Assembly (NCBI RefSeq): GCF_015220045.1
Contig: NZ_JADBGB010000001.1
Span: 124,001-188,000, forward strand
Length of the DNA: 64,000 nucleotides
Origin: Marivivens aquimaris
GTDB taxonomy: Bacteria > Pseudomonadota > Alphaproteobacteria > Rhodobacterales > Rhodobacteraceae
Reading direction: 5' to 3'
The notes beneath the pieces were generated by a model. It did no database searches. It saw only the letters and a program-made list of their open reading frames with translations, and had not been told where the DNA came from. The position numbers and the translations under genes are program-made. Position 1 is the first letter of the stretch, and each line of letters opens with the position of its first letter. Of this stretch, positions 9,959-18,037 are shown piece after piece.

Positions 9959-10303
9959 ATGATGAAGAAACTCGCAGCACTCAGCCTTGCCCTTCTGGCC
10001 GCCGCCGGATGCGATATGCGCCAGATCGAAAAGGCCGCCGGAAACGCCACCGTGCAGTCCGCCGAAGCTGTCGTTGTTCCGATCGTCATGCAGACCACCC
10101 TTCCGACGGGTCAGACGATCCCGTCCACCATTGCGACCGCTGTTGCCGGTTGCATCGTTACCTCCGCCAGCGACACCGAACTGGCCGCGCTTGCAGGCGC
10201 TGCTGTCACGGGGCCGACGGCCGACACGCGTTACATCGTGTCCAATATCCTTAACCGTCCAGAGACGACCGGATGCGCGGCTGCCGCGCTTTCCGGCAAC
10301 TGA
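9959..10303 (+). CDS. Second small putative lipoprotein inside the sdh operon
   Basis: A 114-residue protein with a signal sequence and lipobox AAAGC (Cys about residue 19), followed by a small Ala/Thr/Val-rich domain that has two further cysteines (VAGCIVT and TGCAAA). It begins 9 bp after the preceding lipoprotein gene, preceded by AAGGA, and ends 22 bp before sdhB. I do not recognise a family. It and its neighbour are a tandem insertion in an otherwise standard sdhCDAB order. Confidence 0.72.
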   Translation: MMKKLAALSLALLAAAGCDMRQIEKAAGNATVQSAEAVVVPIVMQTTLPTGQTIPSTIATAVAGCIVTSASDTELAALAGAAVTGPTADTRYIVSNILNRPETTGCAAAALSGN

Positions 10304-10325
10304 ACAAGTGGCAGGAGCCTGAACC

Positions 10326-11105
10326 ATGGTCCAATTCTCCCTTCCCAAGAACAGCCGCATGACGGTGGGCAAGACCTGGCCCAAGCCTGAAGGCGCGACC
10401 AACGTCCGCAAGTTCCAGATTTACCGCTGGAACCCCGATGACGGGAAGAACCCCGCGATCGACACCTACTTCGTCGACATGGACGATTGCGGTCCGATGG
10501 TTCTTGACGCTCTCATCTACATCAAGAACAAGGTCGACCCGACCCTGACGTTCCGCCGTTCCTGCCGTGAAGGCATCTGCGGTTCGTGCGCGATGAACAT
10601 CGACGGCCGCAACACGCTGGCCTGTATCTACGGTCTCGACGAGATCAAGGGCGACGTGAAGATCTATCCGCTGCCGCACATGCCGGTGGTCAAAGACCTT
10701 ATCCCCGACCTCACCCACTTCTACGCGCAGCACGCCTCGATCATGCCGTGGCTGGAGACCAAGACGAACCGTCCTGAAAAGGAATGGCGTCAGTCCATTG
10801 AAGACCGCAAGAAGCTCGACGGCCTGTATGAGTGCGTCATGTGCGCGTCGTGCTCGACCTCGTGCCCGAGCTACTGGTGGAACAGCGACAAGTACCTCGG
10901 CCCGGCCGCGCTGCTGCACGCCTACCGCTGGATCATCGACAGCCGCGACGAAGCCACCGGCGAGCGTCTGGACGAGCTGGAAGATCCGTTCAAGCTGTAC
11001 CGCTGCCACACCATCATGAACTGCGCCAAGACCTGCCCGAAGGGTCTGAACCCCGCAGAGGCCATCGCAAACATCAAGAAGATGATGGTCGAGCGTCAGG
11101 TCTGA
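10326..11105 (+). CDS. sdhB: Succinate dehydrogenase iron-sulfur subunit
   Basis: The 259-residue electron-transfer subunit has the plant-type 2Fe-2S motif CREGICGSC...C (about residues 80-100) and the two C-terminal clusters in [12 protein letters not shown] (about 170) and [17 protein letters not shown] (about 225). It passes electrons from SdhA to quinone. The gene closes the operon and is followed within 25 bp by a strong terminator. Confidence 0.98.
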   Translation: MVQFSLPKNSRMTVGKTWPKPEGATNVRKFQIYRWNPDDGKNPAIDTYFVDMDDCGPMVLDALIYIKNKVDPTLTFRRSCREGICGSCAMNIDGRNTLACIYGLDEIKGDVKIYPLPHMPVVKDLIPDLTHFYAQHASIMPWLETKTNRPEKEWRQSIEDRKKLDGLYECVMCASCSTSCPSYWWNSDKYLGPAALLHAYRWIIDSRDEATGERLDELEDPFKLYRCHTIMNCAKTCPKGLNPAEAIANIKKMMVERQV

Positions 11106-11126
11106 TCCGGCACTGGAATTCAACGA

Positions 11127-11157
11127 AAAGCCCCGCGATTGCGGGGCTTTTTGTTTT
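11127..11157 (+). terminator. Terminator of the sdh operon
   Basis: A perfect 10-bp stem (AAAGCCCCGC / GCGGGGCTTT) with a 4-base loop runs into TTTTTGTTTT. It lies 22 bp after the sdhB stop. Confidence 0.92.
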
Positions 11158-11256
11158 GACGGGGGTGCATGGCGACTATGCCCGAATGGTCGTTTCACAC
11201 TGCGGGGGAGGGGACTATCTGAACCGCCATGGGAGGGGACAATAGGAGACCCCGAA

Positions 11257-11409
11257 ATGACCGCCGCTGTCGCAAAGAAAGAAGAAACCAAAGACGTCGC
11301 AAACGCTGCCGATCTGTTTGCCTATTACGAGCCGGAAACTCCGGTCCAAGCAAACACCAATGATCGCCCGCTCTCCGCTCTGGAGCAGATGTACGCGTAT
11401 TACGACTGA
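11257..11409 (+). CDS. 50-residue acidic small protein of unknown function
   Basis: This ORF encodes 50 residues starting MTAAVAKKEETKDV and ending LSALEQMYAYYD. It has an ATG 7 bp after a good AGGAG site and is bounded downstream by its own terminator. It lies between the sdh terminator and the convergent deoD gene, so it looks like an independent unit. The C-terminal LEQMYAYYD segment looks like a short conserved peptide motif. I know of no function. The evidence for it being real is the ribosome site, the isolated position and the terminator. Confidence 0.7.
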   Translation: MTAAVAKKEETKDVANAADLFAYYEPETPVQANTNDRPLSALEQMYAYYD

Positions 11410-11431
11410 ATTCAGGTATCTGTCTGATGCA

Positions 11432-11463
11432 AGCCCCGCCGATTGAGCGGGGCTTTGTCGTTT
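11432..11463 (+). terminator. Terminator after the small ORF
   Basis: Stem AGCCCCGC / GCGGGGCT around a 7-base loop, followed by TTGTCGTTT on the plus strand. It abuts the deoD stop codon and may act for both converging genes. Confidence 0.75.
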
Positions 11464-12167
11464 CAGGCGAATGCGGCGTTTAGAGCCACTTCGACCATGT
11501 CGCCGAAGCTTTGTTCGCGTTGTTCGCTCGGGAGGGCTTCACCGGTTTTCAGGTGATCGCTGACGGTCAGCACAGAAAGAGCGCGTACACCATAGCGAGC
11601 GGCGAGGATATAGAGCTCTGCCGTTTCCATTTCGACGGCGAGAATGCCGTGACGCTCCATCTGTTCGTTCAGATCAGGGCGTTCGTCGTAGAACGTGTCC
11701 GACGAATAGATGCCGCCGATGTGGGTTTTCGCGTCCAGTTTTTCGGCTTCTTTGGCGGCAGCAGAAAGCAGCGACCAATCGGCCGTCGGCGCGAAATTCA
11801 GTTCACGAAAAATGGTGGAGGAGGGGGTTGCAACAGTGCTCGCCGTCATTGCGATAATTACGTCGCGAATGCCGACATGGTCCTGCATCCCGCCGCATGA
11901 GCCGATACGGATCAGAGTTTTGGCACCGAAATCGCGGATCAATTCATTCACATAAATTGAAAGCGAGGGCATCCCCATTCCGGAGCCTTGCATTGTGACG
12001 CGATTGCCGTTCCAGTTACCGGTGAAACCGAGCATTCCCCGTGTCCGGTTCACTTCCTTAACATCTGTAAGAAAATTTTCGGCAGCCCATTTAGCGCGGA
12101 GCGGGTCGCCCGGCAGCAAAACAGTTTCGGCGATATCACCGATTTCTGCACCAATATGTACAGTCAT
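11463..12167 (-). CDS. deoD: Purine-nucleoside phosphorylase, DeoD type
   Basis: A 234-residue hexameric-type phosphorylase that cleaves purine (deoxy)nucleosides to base and (deoxy)ribose-1-phosphate. Motifs seen are [26 protein letters not shown] at the start (shown in part), [17 protein letters not shown] and [10 protein letters not shown], all in DeoD order. I placed the start at 12167 rather than the longer open frame to 12248 because it has an AGGA site and gives the family's usual N-terminus and length. The extra upstream sequence contains the terminator of the preceding gene. Confidence 0.94.
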   Translation of the reverse strand: MTVHIGAEIGDIAETVLLPGDPLRAKWAAENFLTDVKEVNRTRGMLGFTGNWNGNRVTMQGSGMGMPSLSIYVNELIRDFGAKTLIRIGSCGGMQDHVGIRDVIIAMTASTVATPSSTIFRELNFAPTADWSLLSAAAKEAEKLDAKTHIGGIYSSDTFYDERPDLNEQMERHGILAVEMETAELYILAARYGVRALSVLTVSDHLKTGEALPSEQREQSFGDMVEVALNAAFA

Positions 12168-12214
12168 TTGTAGTCCTGTGCGATTTTGCAGAGAAAGTCC
12201 CTGCGTGCGTTTGA

Positions 12215-12245
12215 AATAAAAAAGGGCGGCACCGCCACCCTTTTT
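12215..12245 (-). terminator. Terminator of the HvrA-like gene
   Basis: On the minus strand GGGTGGC / GCCGCCC (one mismatch) closes a short loop and is followed by TTTTTT. It starts directly after the HvrA-like stop codon. Confidence 0.7.
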
Positions 12246-12248
12246 CAA

Positions 12249-12560
12249 TCAGATCGCGAAAGTTGCGATGTCGACGCCTTTATCTTCTGCGTCTTTGACC
12301 CACTGGGGTTTGCGACCCCGGCCTGACCAGGTTTGGTCAGCATCATCGGGGTTGCGGTATTTCGCAGCTGCTTTGGCTTTCGTCTTCGGCGAAGCGTTAG
12401 CCAGTTCAATCAGCGAGAAACCATGTTCACGCGCGGCTTTCTCGGCAGCTTCCCTTGCTGCCTGAAATTCACGAGCGCCAACACGATCAAGTGCTTTTTC
12501 CACGTCGGCCTTCAGCTTGGTCAGCTCGGCACGCGACATGGAGTCCAGATCGATATCCAT
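12249..12560 (-). CDS. H-NS family nucleoid regulator, HvrA-like
   Basis: A 103-residue protein with an N-terminal coiled-coil segment rich in Lys, Ala and Glu (residues 1-60) and the C-terminal H-NS DNA-binding signature YRNPDDADQTWSGRGRKPQWV (part of residues 70-92), where RGRKP contacts AT-rich minor grooves. I use the ATG at 12560, 6 bp after AAGGAG, rather than longer starts. HvrA of Rhodobacter is the nearest named relative and modulates photosynthesis and nitrogen genes. Targets here are unknown. Confidence 0.85.
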   Translation of the reverse strand: MDIDLDSMSRAELTKLKADVEKALDRVGAREFQAAREAAEKAAREHGFSLIELANASPKTKAKAAAKYRNPDDADQTWSGRGRKPQWVKDAEDKGVDIATFAI

Positions 12561-12652
12561 TTCCATCTCCTTTGGATTGGCCAAAATTGCCAATTGGATT
12601 TGAAAATGCACAGATTGAATTTGATTGGCAATGCCGAATTAGAACTTTTGTC

Positions 12653-14620
12653 TTATTCGGCTGCTATTTCCTTCGGCTCAACCAATAGAGCAATGTCTTT
12701 CATGATCCGGTTCAGTTCGAAATCCTTCGGCGTGTAAACTTGAGCCACACCCATTTCGCGCAGTTTCCGAGCATCGTCTTCGGGAATAATTCCGCCGGCA
12801 ATAACCTGAATGTGGGTCAGATTTTCATCTTTGAGTTTTTGAAGAACTTCAGCAATCAACGGCAGGTGGGATCCGGAGAGAATTGAGAGGCCAATAACGT
12901 GTGCATTATCACGTTGTGCGGCCTCGACAATTTCGTCGGGCGTAAGACGAATGCCTTCGTAAGTGATATCCATTCCGCAATCGCGCGCGCGGGCCGCGAT
13001 TTGTTCAGCGCCATTTGAATGGCCATCAAGACCGGGCTTGCCGACAATGAATTTCAGCGGGCGGCCGAGTTTGGCAGAAACATTTGCTACGAGGTCACGA
13101 ATATCTTCCAAACCTTCCGTCTGGTTCGACGGGTTTTTCGAAACGCCGGTCGGCGCGCGGTATTGTCCGAAGGTCTGGCGGATCGCCTCGGCCCATTCGC
13201 CCGTCGTCACGCCAGCCTTTGCGGCAGCAATTGACGGGACCATAATGTTCGAGCCGTTACGCGCGGCGGCGGACAGATCGGCGAGTGCTTTGGTAACTGC
13301 CTCGGCGTCGCGGCCAGCTTTCCATTCGTTCAGACGGGCGATCTGTTCCTGCTCGACGGCGGGATCGACGGTCATGATGCTGTCTTCGCCGGAGGTCAGC
13401 GGCGAGGGCTCGCCCTGCTGCCATTTGTTCACGCCGACCACGGTGGTCTCGCCGCCTTCGATATTGCCGATGCGGCGGGCGTTGGATTCGACCAGTCGGC
13501 CCTTCATGTATTCGATGGCCTGAACCGCGCCGCCCATGCCATCGATGGTGGCGAGTTCTTCGCGGGCACCGGCCTTCAGTTCGGCAACCTTGCGGTCAAC
13601 GGCGGGGTTATTGTCAAAGAGGTCGTCGTATTCTAGCAGGTCGGTCTCATAGGCCATGATCTGCTGCATCCGGAGCGACCACTGCTGGTCCCACGGGCGG
13701 GGCAGGCCGAGCGCTTCGTTCCACGCGGGCAGCTGCACGGCGCGGGCGCGGGCGTTCTTTGACAGAGTGACGGCCAGCATCTCGATCAGAATGCGGTAGA
13801 CGTTGTTTTCGGGCTGTTGCTCGGTCAGGCCGAGGCTGTTGACCTGCACGCCGTAGCGGAACCGGCGCGTCTTGGGGTCTTCGACGCCATAGCGTTCCTG
13901 ACAGATTTCGTCCCAAAGCTCCACGAACGCGCGCATCTTGCACATCTCGGTCACGAAGCGGATGCCGGCGTTCACGAAGAACGAAATGCGGCCGACCATG
14001 GCGGGGAAATGCTCTGCGGGGACTTTATTTTTGAGGTCGTCCAGTACGGCGGTTGCGGTGGCCAGTGCAAAGGCCAGTTCTTCCTCGGGCGTCGCGCCAG
14101 CCTCTTGCAGGTGGTACGAACAGACGTTCATCGGGTTCCACTTGGGAAGGTGCTCGCGCGTGTAGGCGGCGACATCCGTGATCATGCGCAGCGACGGCTT
14201 GGGCGGGCAGATGTAGGTGCCGCGCGACAGGTATTCCTTAATAATGTCGTTCTGCACGGTGCCTTGCAGTTGGGAAACGTCCGCGCCCTGTTCTTCGGCG
14301 ACAGCGATGTAGAGCGAAAGCAGCCAAGGCGCGGTCGCGTTGATCGTCATCGAGGTGTTCATCTGCTCAAGCGGGATCTCGTCAAACAGCGCGCGCATGT
14401 CGCCGAGGTGGCAAACTGGCACGCCGACCTTACCGACCTCACCACGCGCAAGGCGATGATCCGAGTCGTAGCCCGTCTGAGTGGGCAGGTCGAAAGCCAC
14501 GGAAAGGCCGGTCTGACCCTTGGCGAGGTTCGCACGGTAGAGTGCGTTCGATGCCTTGGCGGTGGAGTGGCCCGCATAGGTGCGGAACAGCCACGGGCGG
14601 TCTTTCTGCGATTGCGACAT
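12653..14620 (-). CDS. ecm: Ethylmalonyl-CoA mutase
   Basis: The 655-residue single-chain B12 enzyme converts (2R)-ethylmalonyl-CoA to methylsuccinyl-CoA. Residues 1-500 form the mutase barrel, opening with RPWLFRTYAGHSTAKASN and containing GLSVAFDLPTQTGYDSDH. Residues about 520-650 form the cobalamin domain with GLDGHSNG (the DxHxxG cobalt-ligand motif) and LSILSGSH. The short length and the linkage to ccr distinguish Ecm (formerly MeaA) from methylmalonyl-CoA mutase, which is usually over 700 residues. A GGAGG site precedes the ATG. Confidence 0.95.
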   Translation of the reverse strand: MSQSQKDRPWLFRTYAGHSTAKASNALYRANLAKGQTGLSVAFDLPTQTGYDSDHRLARGEVGKVGVPVCHLGDMRALFDEIPLEQMNTSMTINATAPWLLSLYIAVAEEQGADVSQLQGTVQNDIIKEYLSRGTYICPPKPSLRMITDVAAYTREHLPKWNPMNVCSYHLQEAGATPEEELAFALATATAVLDDLKNKVPAEHFPAMVGRISFFVNAGIRFVTEMCKMRAFVELWDEICQERYGVEDPKTRRFRYGVQVNSLGLTEQQPENNVYRILIEMLAVTLSKNARARAVQLPAWNEALGLPRPWDQQWSLRMQQIMAYETDLLEYDDLFDNNPAVDRKVAELKAGAREELATIDGMGGAVQAIEYMKGRLVESNARRIGNIEGGETTVVGVNKWQQGEPSPLTSGEDSIMTVDPAVEQEQIARLNEWKAGRDAEAVTKALADLSAAARNGSNIMVPSIAAAKAGVTTGEWAEAIRQTFGQYRAPTGVSKNPSNQTEGLEDIRDLVANVSAKLGRPLKFIVGKPGLDGHSNGAEQIAARARDCGMDITYEGIRLTPDEIVEAAQRDNAHVIGLSILSGSHLPLIAEVLQKLKDENLTHIQVIAGGIIPEDDARKLREMGVAQVYTPKDFELNRIMKDIALLVEPKEIAAE

Positions 14621-14758
14621 TATCGGCCTCCGGAGAATCTACTCGGTAATTTTATTGCGCTGATGATCTGATAGCGGAAATAAAGATGCCCTGTCAATTC
14701 GCTGCGGCGCGGCGTGACCATCTTGTCCTGCTTCGCGGTTCAGTCCAATGTCCCGCCC

Positions 14759-16117
14759 ATGCAAATGCCTGTCACACTGCCGCTCTGGTTACTGGTTCTT
14801 ATTCTGCTTTTCGCGGCGGTCACTTTCGCGTCGCACTTCCTGTTTCCGTCGGTGCGGTGGTTCTTCCGAAAACGAATGGAGCGGGCGGTTTCCAAGCTGA
14901 ATACGCGCCTGCGTAAACCGATCGAGCCGTTCAAGCTCGCGCGGCGGCACGATACGATCCAGCGGTTGATCTACGATCCGAAGGTGAGCGAGGCCGTCGT
15001 CCGCACGGCCAACGTGGAAAAGGTGCCCGAGGCGGTAGCTTTCGAACGCGCCCGTAAATACGCCCGCGAGATCGTGCCGTCGTTTTCGGCCTCGGTCTAT
15101 TTTGGCTTCGGAACGCGGGTGGCGCGGTGGCTGTCGAATGCGCTTTATGACATCCGGCTTGGCGAAGTAGACGACTCGGCGCTCAAGGTGATTGATGGCG
15201 AGGCGACGGTTGTGTTCGTTATCAATCACCGCTCCAACATGGACTACGTGCTGATTACCCATCTGGTCAGTCGCGCCAGCACCGTGGCCTATGCAGTGGG
15301 GGAGTGGGCGCGGGTTTGGCCGCTGTCGTGGCTGATCCGTGCGATGGGTGCGTACTTCATTCGGCGTGGGTCCAAGGGGCAGCTCTACCGCGCTGTGCTG
15401 TCGCGGTATGTGCAGATGGCTTCGCAGGCGGGTGTGACGCAGGCCTTTTTCCCCGAGGGTGGGCTGAGCCTTACCGGTAAGCCGCAAAAGCCGAAGCTGG
15501 GGATTATCAGCTACATCGTGCAGGGTTGGGAGCCTGGGAAGCGGGATGTCGTGTTCGTGCCTGTCGGTCTGAACTACGACCGTGTGCCCGAAGACAAAGT
15601 GCTCGTGCGGGCCGCCACGACAGGCGAGCGCAAGTTCCGTCCATCAGTCTGGTCGGTCATCACTTCAACGCCCGTGGTCATCTGGCGCGCGATCCGTCTG
15701 AAGTTCACGCCCTTCGGCACCGTGGCGGTTGGCTTCGGCGACCCGCTCGTGCTGTCGCGCTATCTGGATGAGGGCGGCGACGAGACGATTGACGGGATCG
15801 GCAACGAGCTCATGGGCCGCATCGCAGAGGTCATCCCGTTGGTGCCGGTGCCGCTGGTGTCCCGCGCGATCCTGTCGGGGGCGGAGACGCGGGCCGACAT
15901 CTTGGCGTTCGTCAAAAATGACCTCGTGGTGGCCAAAAGCCGCAATGTCACCACGCCGCGCCGGTCGGCAGAGCAGGTGGTCGAGGATGGGCTGAAGCTG
16001 CTCGCCGCCCGAAAGCTGATCGCGAGCACGACGTCTCCTGTACCGTCGGACAGCACGCGTCCGGTCATCGAATATTACGCGGCGACTGTCGAACATCACT
16101 TCGCATCCGGCGCGTAA
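14759..16117 (+). CDS. PlsB-like glycerol-3-phosphate/lysophospholipid acyltransferase
   Basis: The protein (about 452 residues from this start) has an N-terminal membrane segment (LPLWLLVLILLF) and an acyltransferase domain with the catalytic block NHRSNMDY and the substrate motif FFPEGG. It therefore acylates glycerol-3-phosphate or a lysolipid in phospholipid synthesis at the inner membrane. It is much shorter than E. coli PlsB (about 800) and may be specific to this group of bacteria. The start is uncertain: ATGs at 14759 and 14765 both fit the hydrophobic N-terminus, neither with a clear ribosome site. It is divergent from ecm. Confidence 0.8.
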   Translation: MQMPVTLPLWLLVLILLFAAVTFASHFLFPSVRWFFRKRMERAVSKLNTRLRKPIEPFKLARRHDTIQRLIYDPKVSEAVVRTANVEKVPEAVAFERARKYAREIVPSFSASVYFGFGTRVARWLSNALYDIRLGEVDDSALKVIDGEATVVFVINHRSNMDYVLITHLVSRASTVAYAVGEWARVWPLSWLIRAMGAYFIRRGSKGQLYRAVLSRYVQMASQAGVTQAFFPEGGLSLTGKPQKPKLGIISYIVQGWEPGKRDVVFVPVGLNYDRVPEDKVLVRAATTGERKFRPSVWSVITSTPVVIWRAIRLKFTPFGTVAVGFGDPLVLSRYLDEGGDETIDGIGNELMGRIAEVIPLVPVPLVSRAILSGAETRADILAFVKNDLVVAKSRNVTTPRRSAEQVVEDGLKLLAARKLIASTTSPVPSDSTRPVIEYYAATVEHHFASGA

Positions 16118-16275
16118 TTTTCTTTCCAACTTTAGTCTTGGTCGGGGCAATATTTTGCGCCCGCAGCACGCTTTGCGCGTGGTTGAGTACCAATTTCCCT
16201 TTGGCTGTAAGCGTTTAGGGCCTGTATCCTCCGTTAAGCAATAAAGTTACAAATGCTGCGTTGCTATTGTTGAAT

Positions 16276-16289
16276 TCTTGCGCGCAAGA
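16276..16289. promoter_or_regulatory. 14-bp perfect palindrome upstream of ccr
   Basis: TCTTGCGCGCAAGA at 16276-16289 is fully self-complementary and lies 73 bp before the ccr start. The 244-bp gap upstream of ccr is otherwise AT-rich and should hold the promoter. It could be an operator for a pathway regulator, but it does not match the TTTGCAAA-type site I know for PccR/RamB proteins. Confidence 0.35.
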
Positions 16290-16361
16290 TTATATCAATT
16301 GGATAGGGCGTTGATTCTGCAACGCGGCGAAAACGAGTAACGCGAGCCGATGGAGAGACCG

Positions 16362-17636
16362 ATGGCACTCGACTACGAGGCACCGAAAAAAGACCTGTAT
16401 GAAGTTGGTGAAATCCCGCCGCTCGGCCATGTGCCCGAGCAGATGTACGCATGGGCGATCCGCCGCGAGCGTCATGGCGAGCCGGATAAATCGTTCCAGG
16501 TCGAAGTTGTCGAAACCCCGAAACTGGACAATCACGAAGTGCTCGTCCTCGTTATGGCGGCTGGCGTGAACTACAACGGCGTCTGGGCTGGTCTGGGCGT
16601 TCCGATCTCGCCTTTTGACGGCCACGGTGCCGACTACCACATCGCGGGTTCGGACGCGTCGGGCATCGTTTGGGCCGTCGGCGACAAGGTTAAGAACTGG
16701 AAAGTGGGCGATGAAGTCGTCATCCACTGCAACCAAGACGACGGCGACGACGAAGAATGCAACGGCGGCGACCCGATGTTTTCACCGTCGCAGCGCATCT
16801 GGGGCTATGAGACCCCCGATGGCTCTTTCGCGCAGTTCACCCGCGTTCAGGCCCAGCAGCTTCTGCCGCGTCCCAAGCACCTGACTTGGGAACAGTCGGC
16901 TTGCTACACGCTGACCCTTGCGACTGCCTACCGTATGCTGTTCGGCCACGCTCCGCATGACATCAAGCCGGGCCAGCACGTCTTGGTTTGGGGCGCGTCG
17001 GGCGGTCTTGGATCGTTCGCGGTTCAACTGGCCAAAGCCGCAGGTGCACACGCGATCGGCGTCATCTCGGACGAATCCAAGCGTGACTTCGTCATGTCGA
17101 TGGGTGCGAAGGGCGTCATCAACCGCCGCGACTTTGATTGCTGGGGCCAGCTGCCGACGGTGAACACGCCTGAATATAACGCGTGGTTCAAGGAAGCCCG
17201 CCGCTTCGGCAAGGCGATCTGGGAATTCACCGGCAAGGGTAACAACGTCGACATCGTTTTCGAACACCCCGGCGAGTCCACGTTCCCCGTGTCGAACCTC
17301 GTCTGTAAAAAGGGCGGCATGGTCGTCATCTGCGCCGGCACCTCGGGCTTCAACTGCACGTTCGACGTTCGCTACACTTGGATGCACCAGAAGCGCCTTC
17401 AGGGTTCGCACTTCGCGCACCTCAAGCAGGCTGCCGCTGCCAACCGTCTGGTTTGCGAAGAAAAGATCGACCCGTGCATGTCCGAAGTGTTCTCGTGGGA
17501 CAAAATCCCCGATGCGCACACCAAGATGCTGAAGAACCAGCACCTGCCGGGCAACATGGCCGTTCTGGTCCAAGCGCAGAAGCCGGGCCTGAAGACTTTC
17601 GACGAGGTTCTGGCGAATTCCGCTGCCAACCGTTGA
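16362..17636 (+). CDS. ccr: Crotonyl-CoA carboxylase/reductase
   Basis: The 424-residue medium-chain reductase reductively carboxylates crotonyl-CoA to ethylmalonyl-CoA with NADPH and CO2. It is the key enzyme of the ethylmalonyl-CoA pathway for acetyl-CoA assimilation. Family segments seen are KDLYEVGEIPPLGHVP, MAAGVNYNGVWAGLG, the nucleotide motif GASGGLGSFAVQLA and GNNVDIVFEHPGE. I use the ATG at 16362 (start MALDYEAPKKD), preceded by GGAGAG, because it matches the usual N-terminus; the upstream ATG at 16350 is less likely. It is monocistronic with a terminator after it and lies near ecm, mch and mcl2. Confidence 0.97.
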   Translation: MALDYEAPKKDLYEVGEIPPLGHVPEQMYAWAIRRERHGEPDKSFQVEVVETPKLDNHEVLVLVMAAGVNYNGVWAGLGVPISPFDGHGADYHIAGSDASGIVWAVGDKVKNWKVGDEVVIHCNQDDGDDEECNGGDPMFSPSQRIWGYETPDGSFAQFTRVQAQQLLPRPKHLTWEQSACYTLTLATAYRMLFGHAPHDIKPGQHVLVWGASGGLGSFAVQLAKAAGAHAIGVISDESKRDFVMSMGAKGVINRRDFDCWGQLPTVNTPEYNAWFKEARRFGKAIWEFTGKGNNVDIVFEHPGESTFPVSNLVCKKGGMVVICAGTSGFNCTFDVRYTWMHQKRLQGSHFAHLKQAAAANRLVCEEKIDPCMSEVFSWDKIPDAHTKMLKNQHLPGNMAVLVQAQKPGLKTFDEVLANSAANR

Positions 17637-17659
17637 TTCGAGCGAACATCTCTAGCGAA

Positions 17660-17692
17660 GCGTCGTTCCATAAGGAGCGGCGCTTTGTTTTT
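17660..17692 (+). terminator. Terminator of ccr
   Basis: Ten-base arms GCGTCGTTCC / GGAGCGGCGC pair with two G-T wobbles around ATAA and are followed by TTTGTTTTT. Confidence 0.7.
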
Positions 17693-17821
17693 GCGCCAAA
17701 CACTTAGCTGGCGGCCTCATCGCTATTTCTGGGGAGGGTATAAAGGCGAATTAGTCGTGGATAACTCGCCTGATACTATGGTTGTTAATACTTCGTTAAC
17801 CATTCGTGGATGAGTCTGACC

Positions 17822-18037
17822 ATGGGAAATACATGGATTATTGGCGTTCTCGGCGACCTTCGGGCCTTTGCGGCCCTTAACGGGATGGAGCGGCTGTCGA
17901 GCGAACTGGAAAAGGTCGCGGATATCGCCCAAGCCGAAATCGCCGCAGCGGATGGGGCGGCACAGGCAGTGCCGGTATTGAATGGCAAAAGCGCTGGAAC
18001 AGTTTCTTGGACGGCTGGAGCAAGCCAGCAACCTTGA
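17822..18037 (+). CDS. Small protein encoded ahead of and overlapping luxR
   Basis: A 71-residue ORF starting MGNTWIIGVLGDLRAFA and continuing with an Ala/Glu-rich helix (ELEKVADIAQAEIAA). It overlaps the luxR start by 56 bp in another frame. I recall similar short proteins starting with an xNTWIIxVLxDLxxFA pattern just before autoinducer-receptor genes in Rhodobacteraceae, which is why I accept it. An alternative ATG at 17810 would add four residues. Function is unknown, and the overlap suggests translational coupling with luxR. Confidence 0.6.
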   Translation: MGNTWIIGVLGDLRAFAALNGMERLSSELEKVADIAQAEIAAADGAAQAVPVLNGKSAGTVSWTAGASQQP

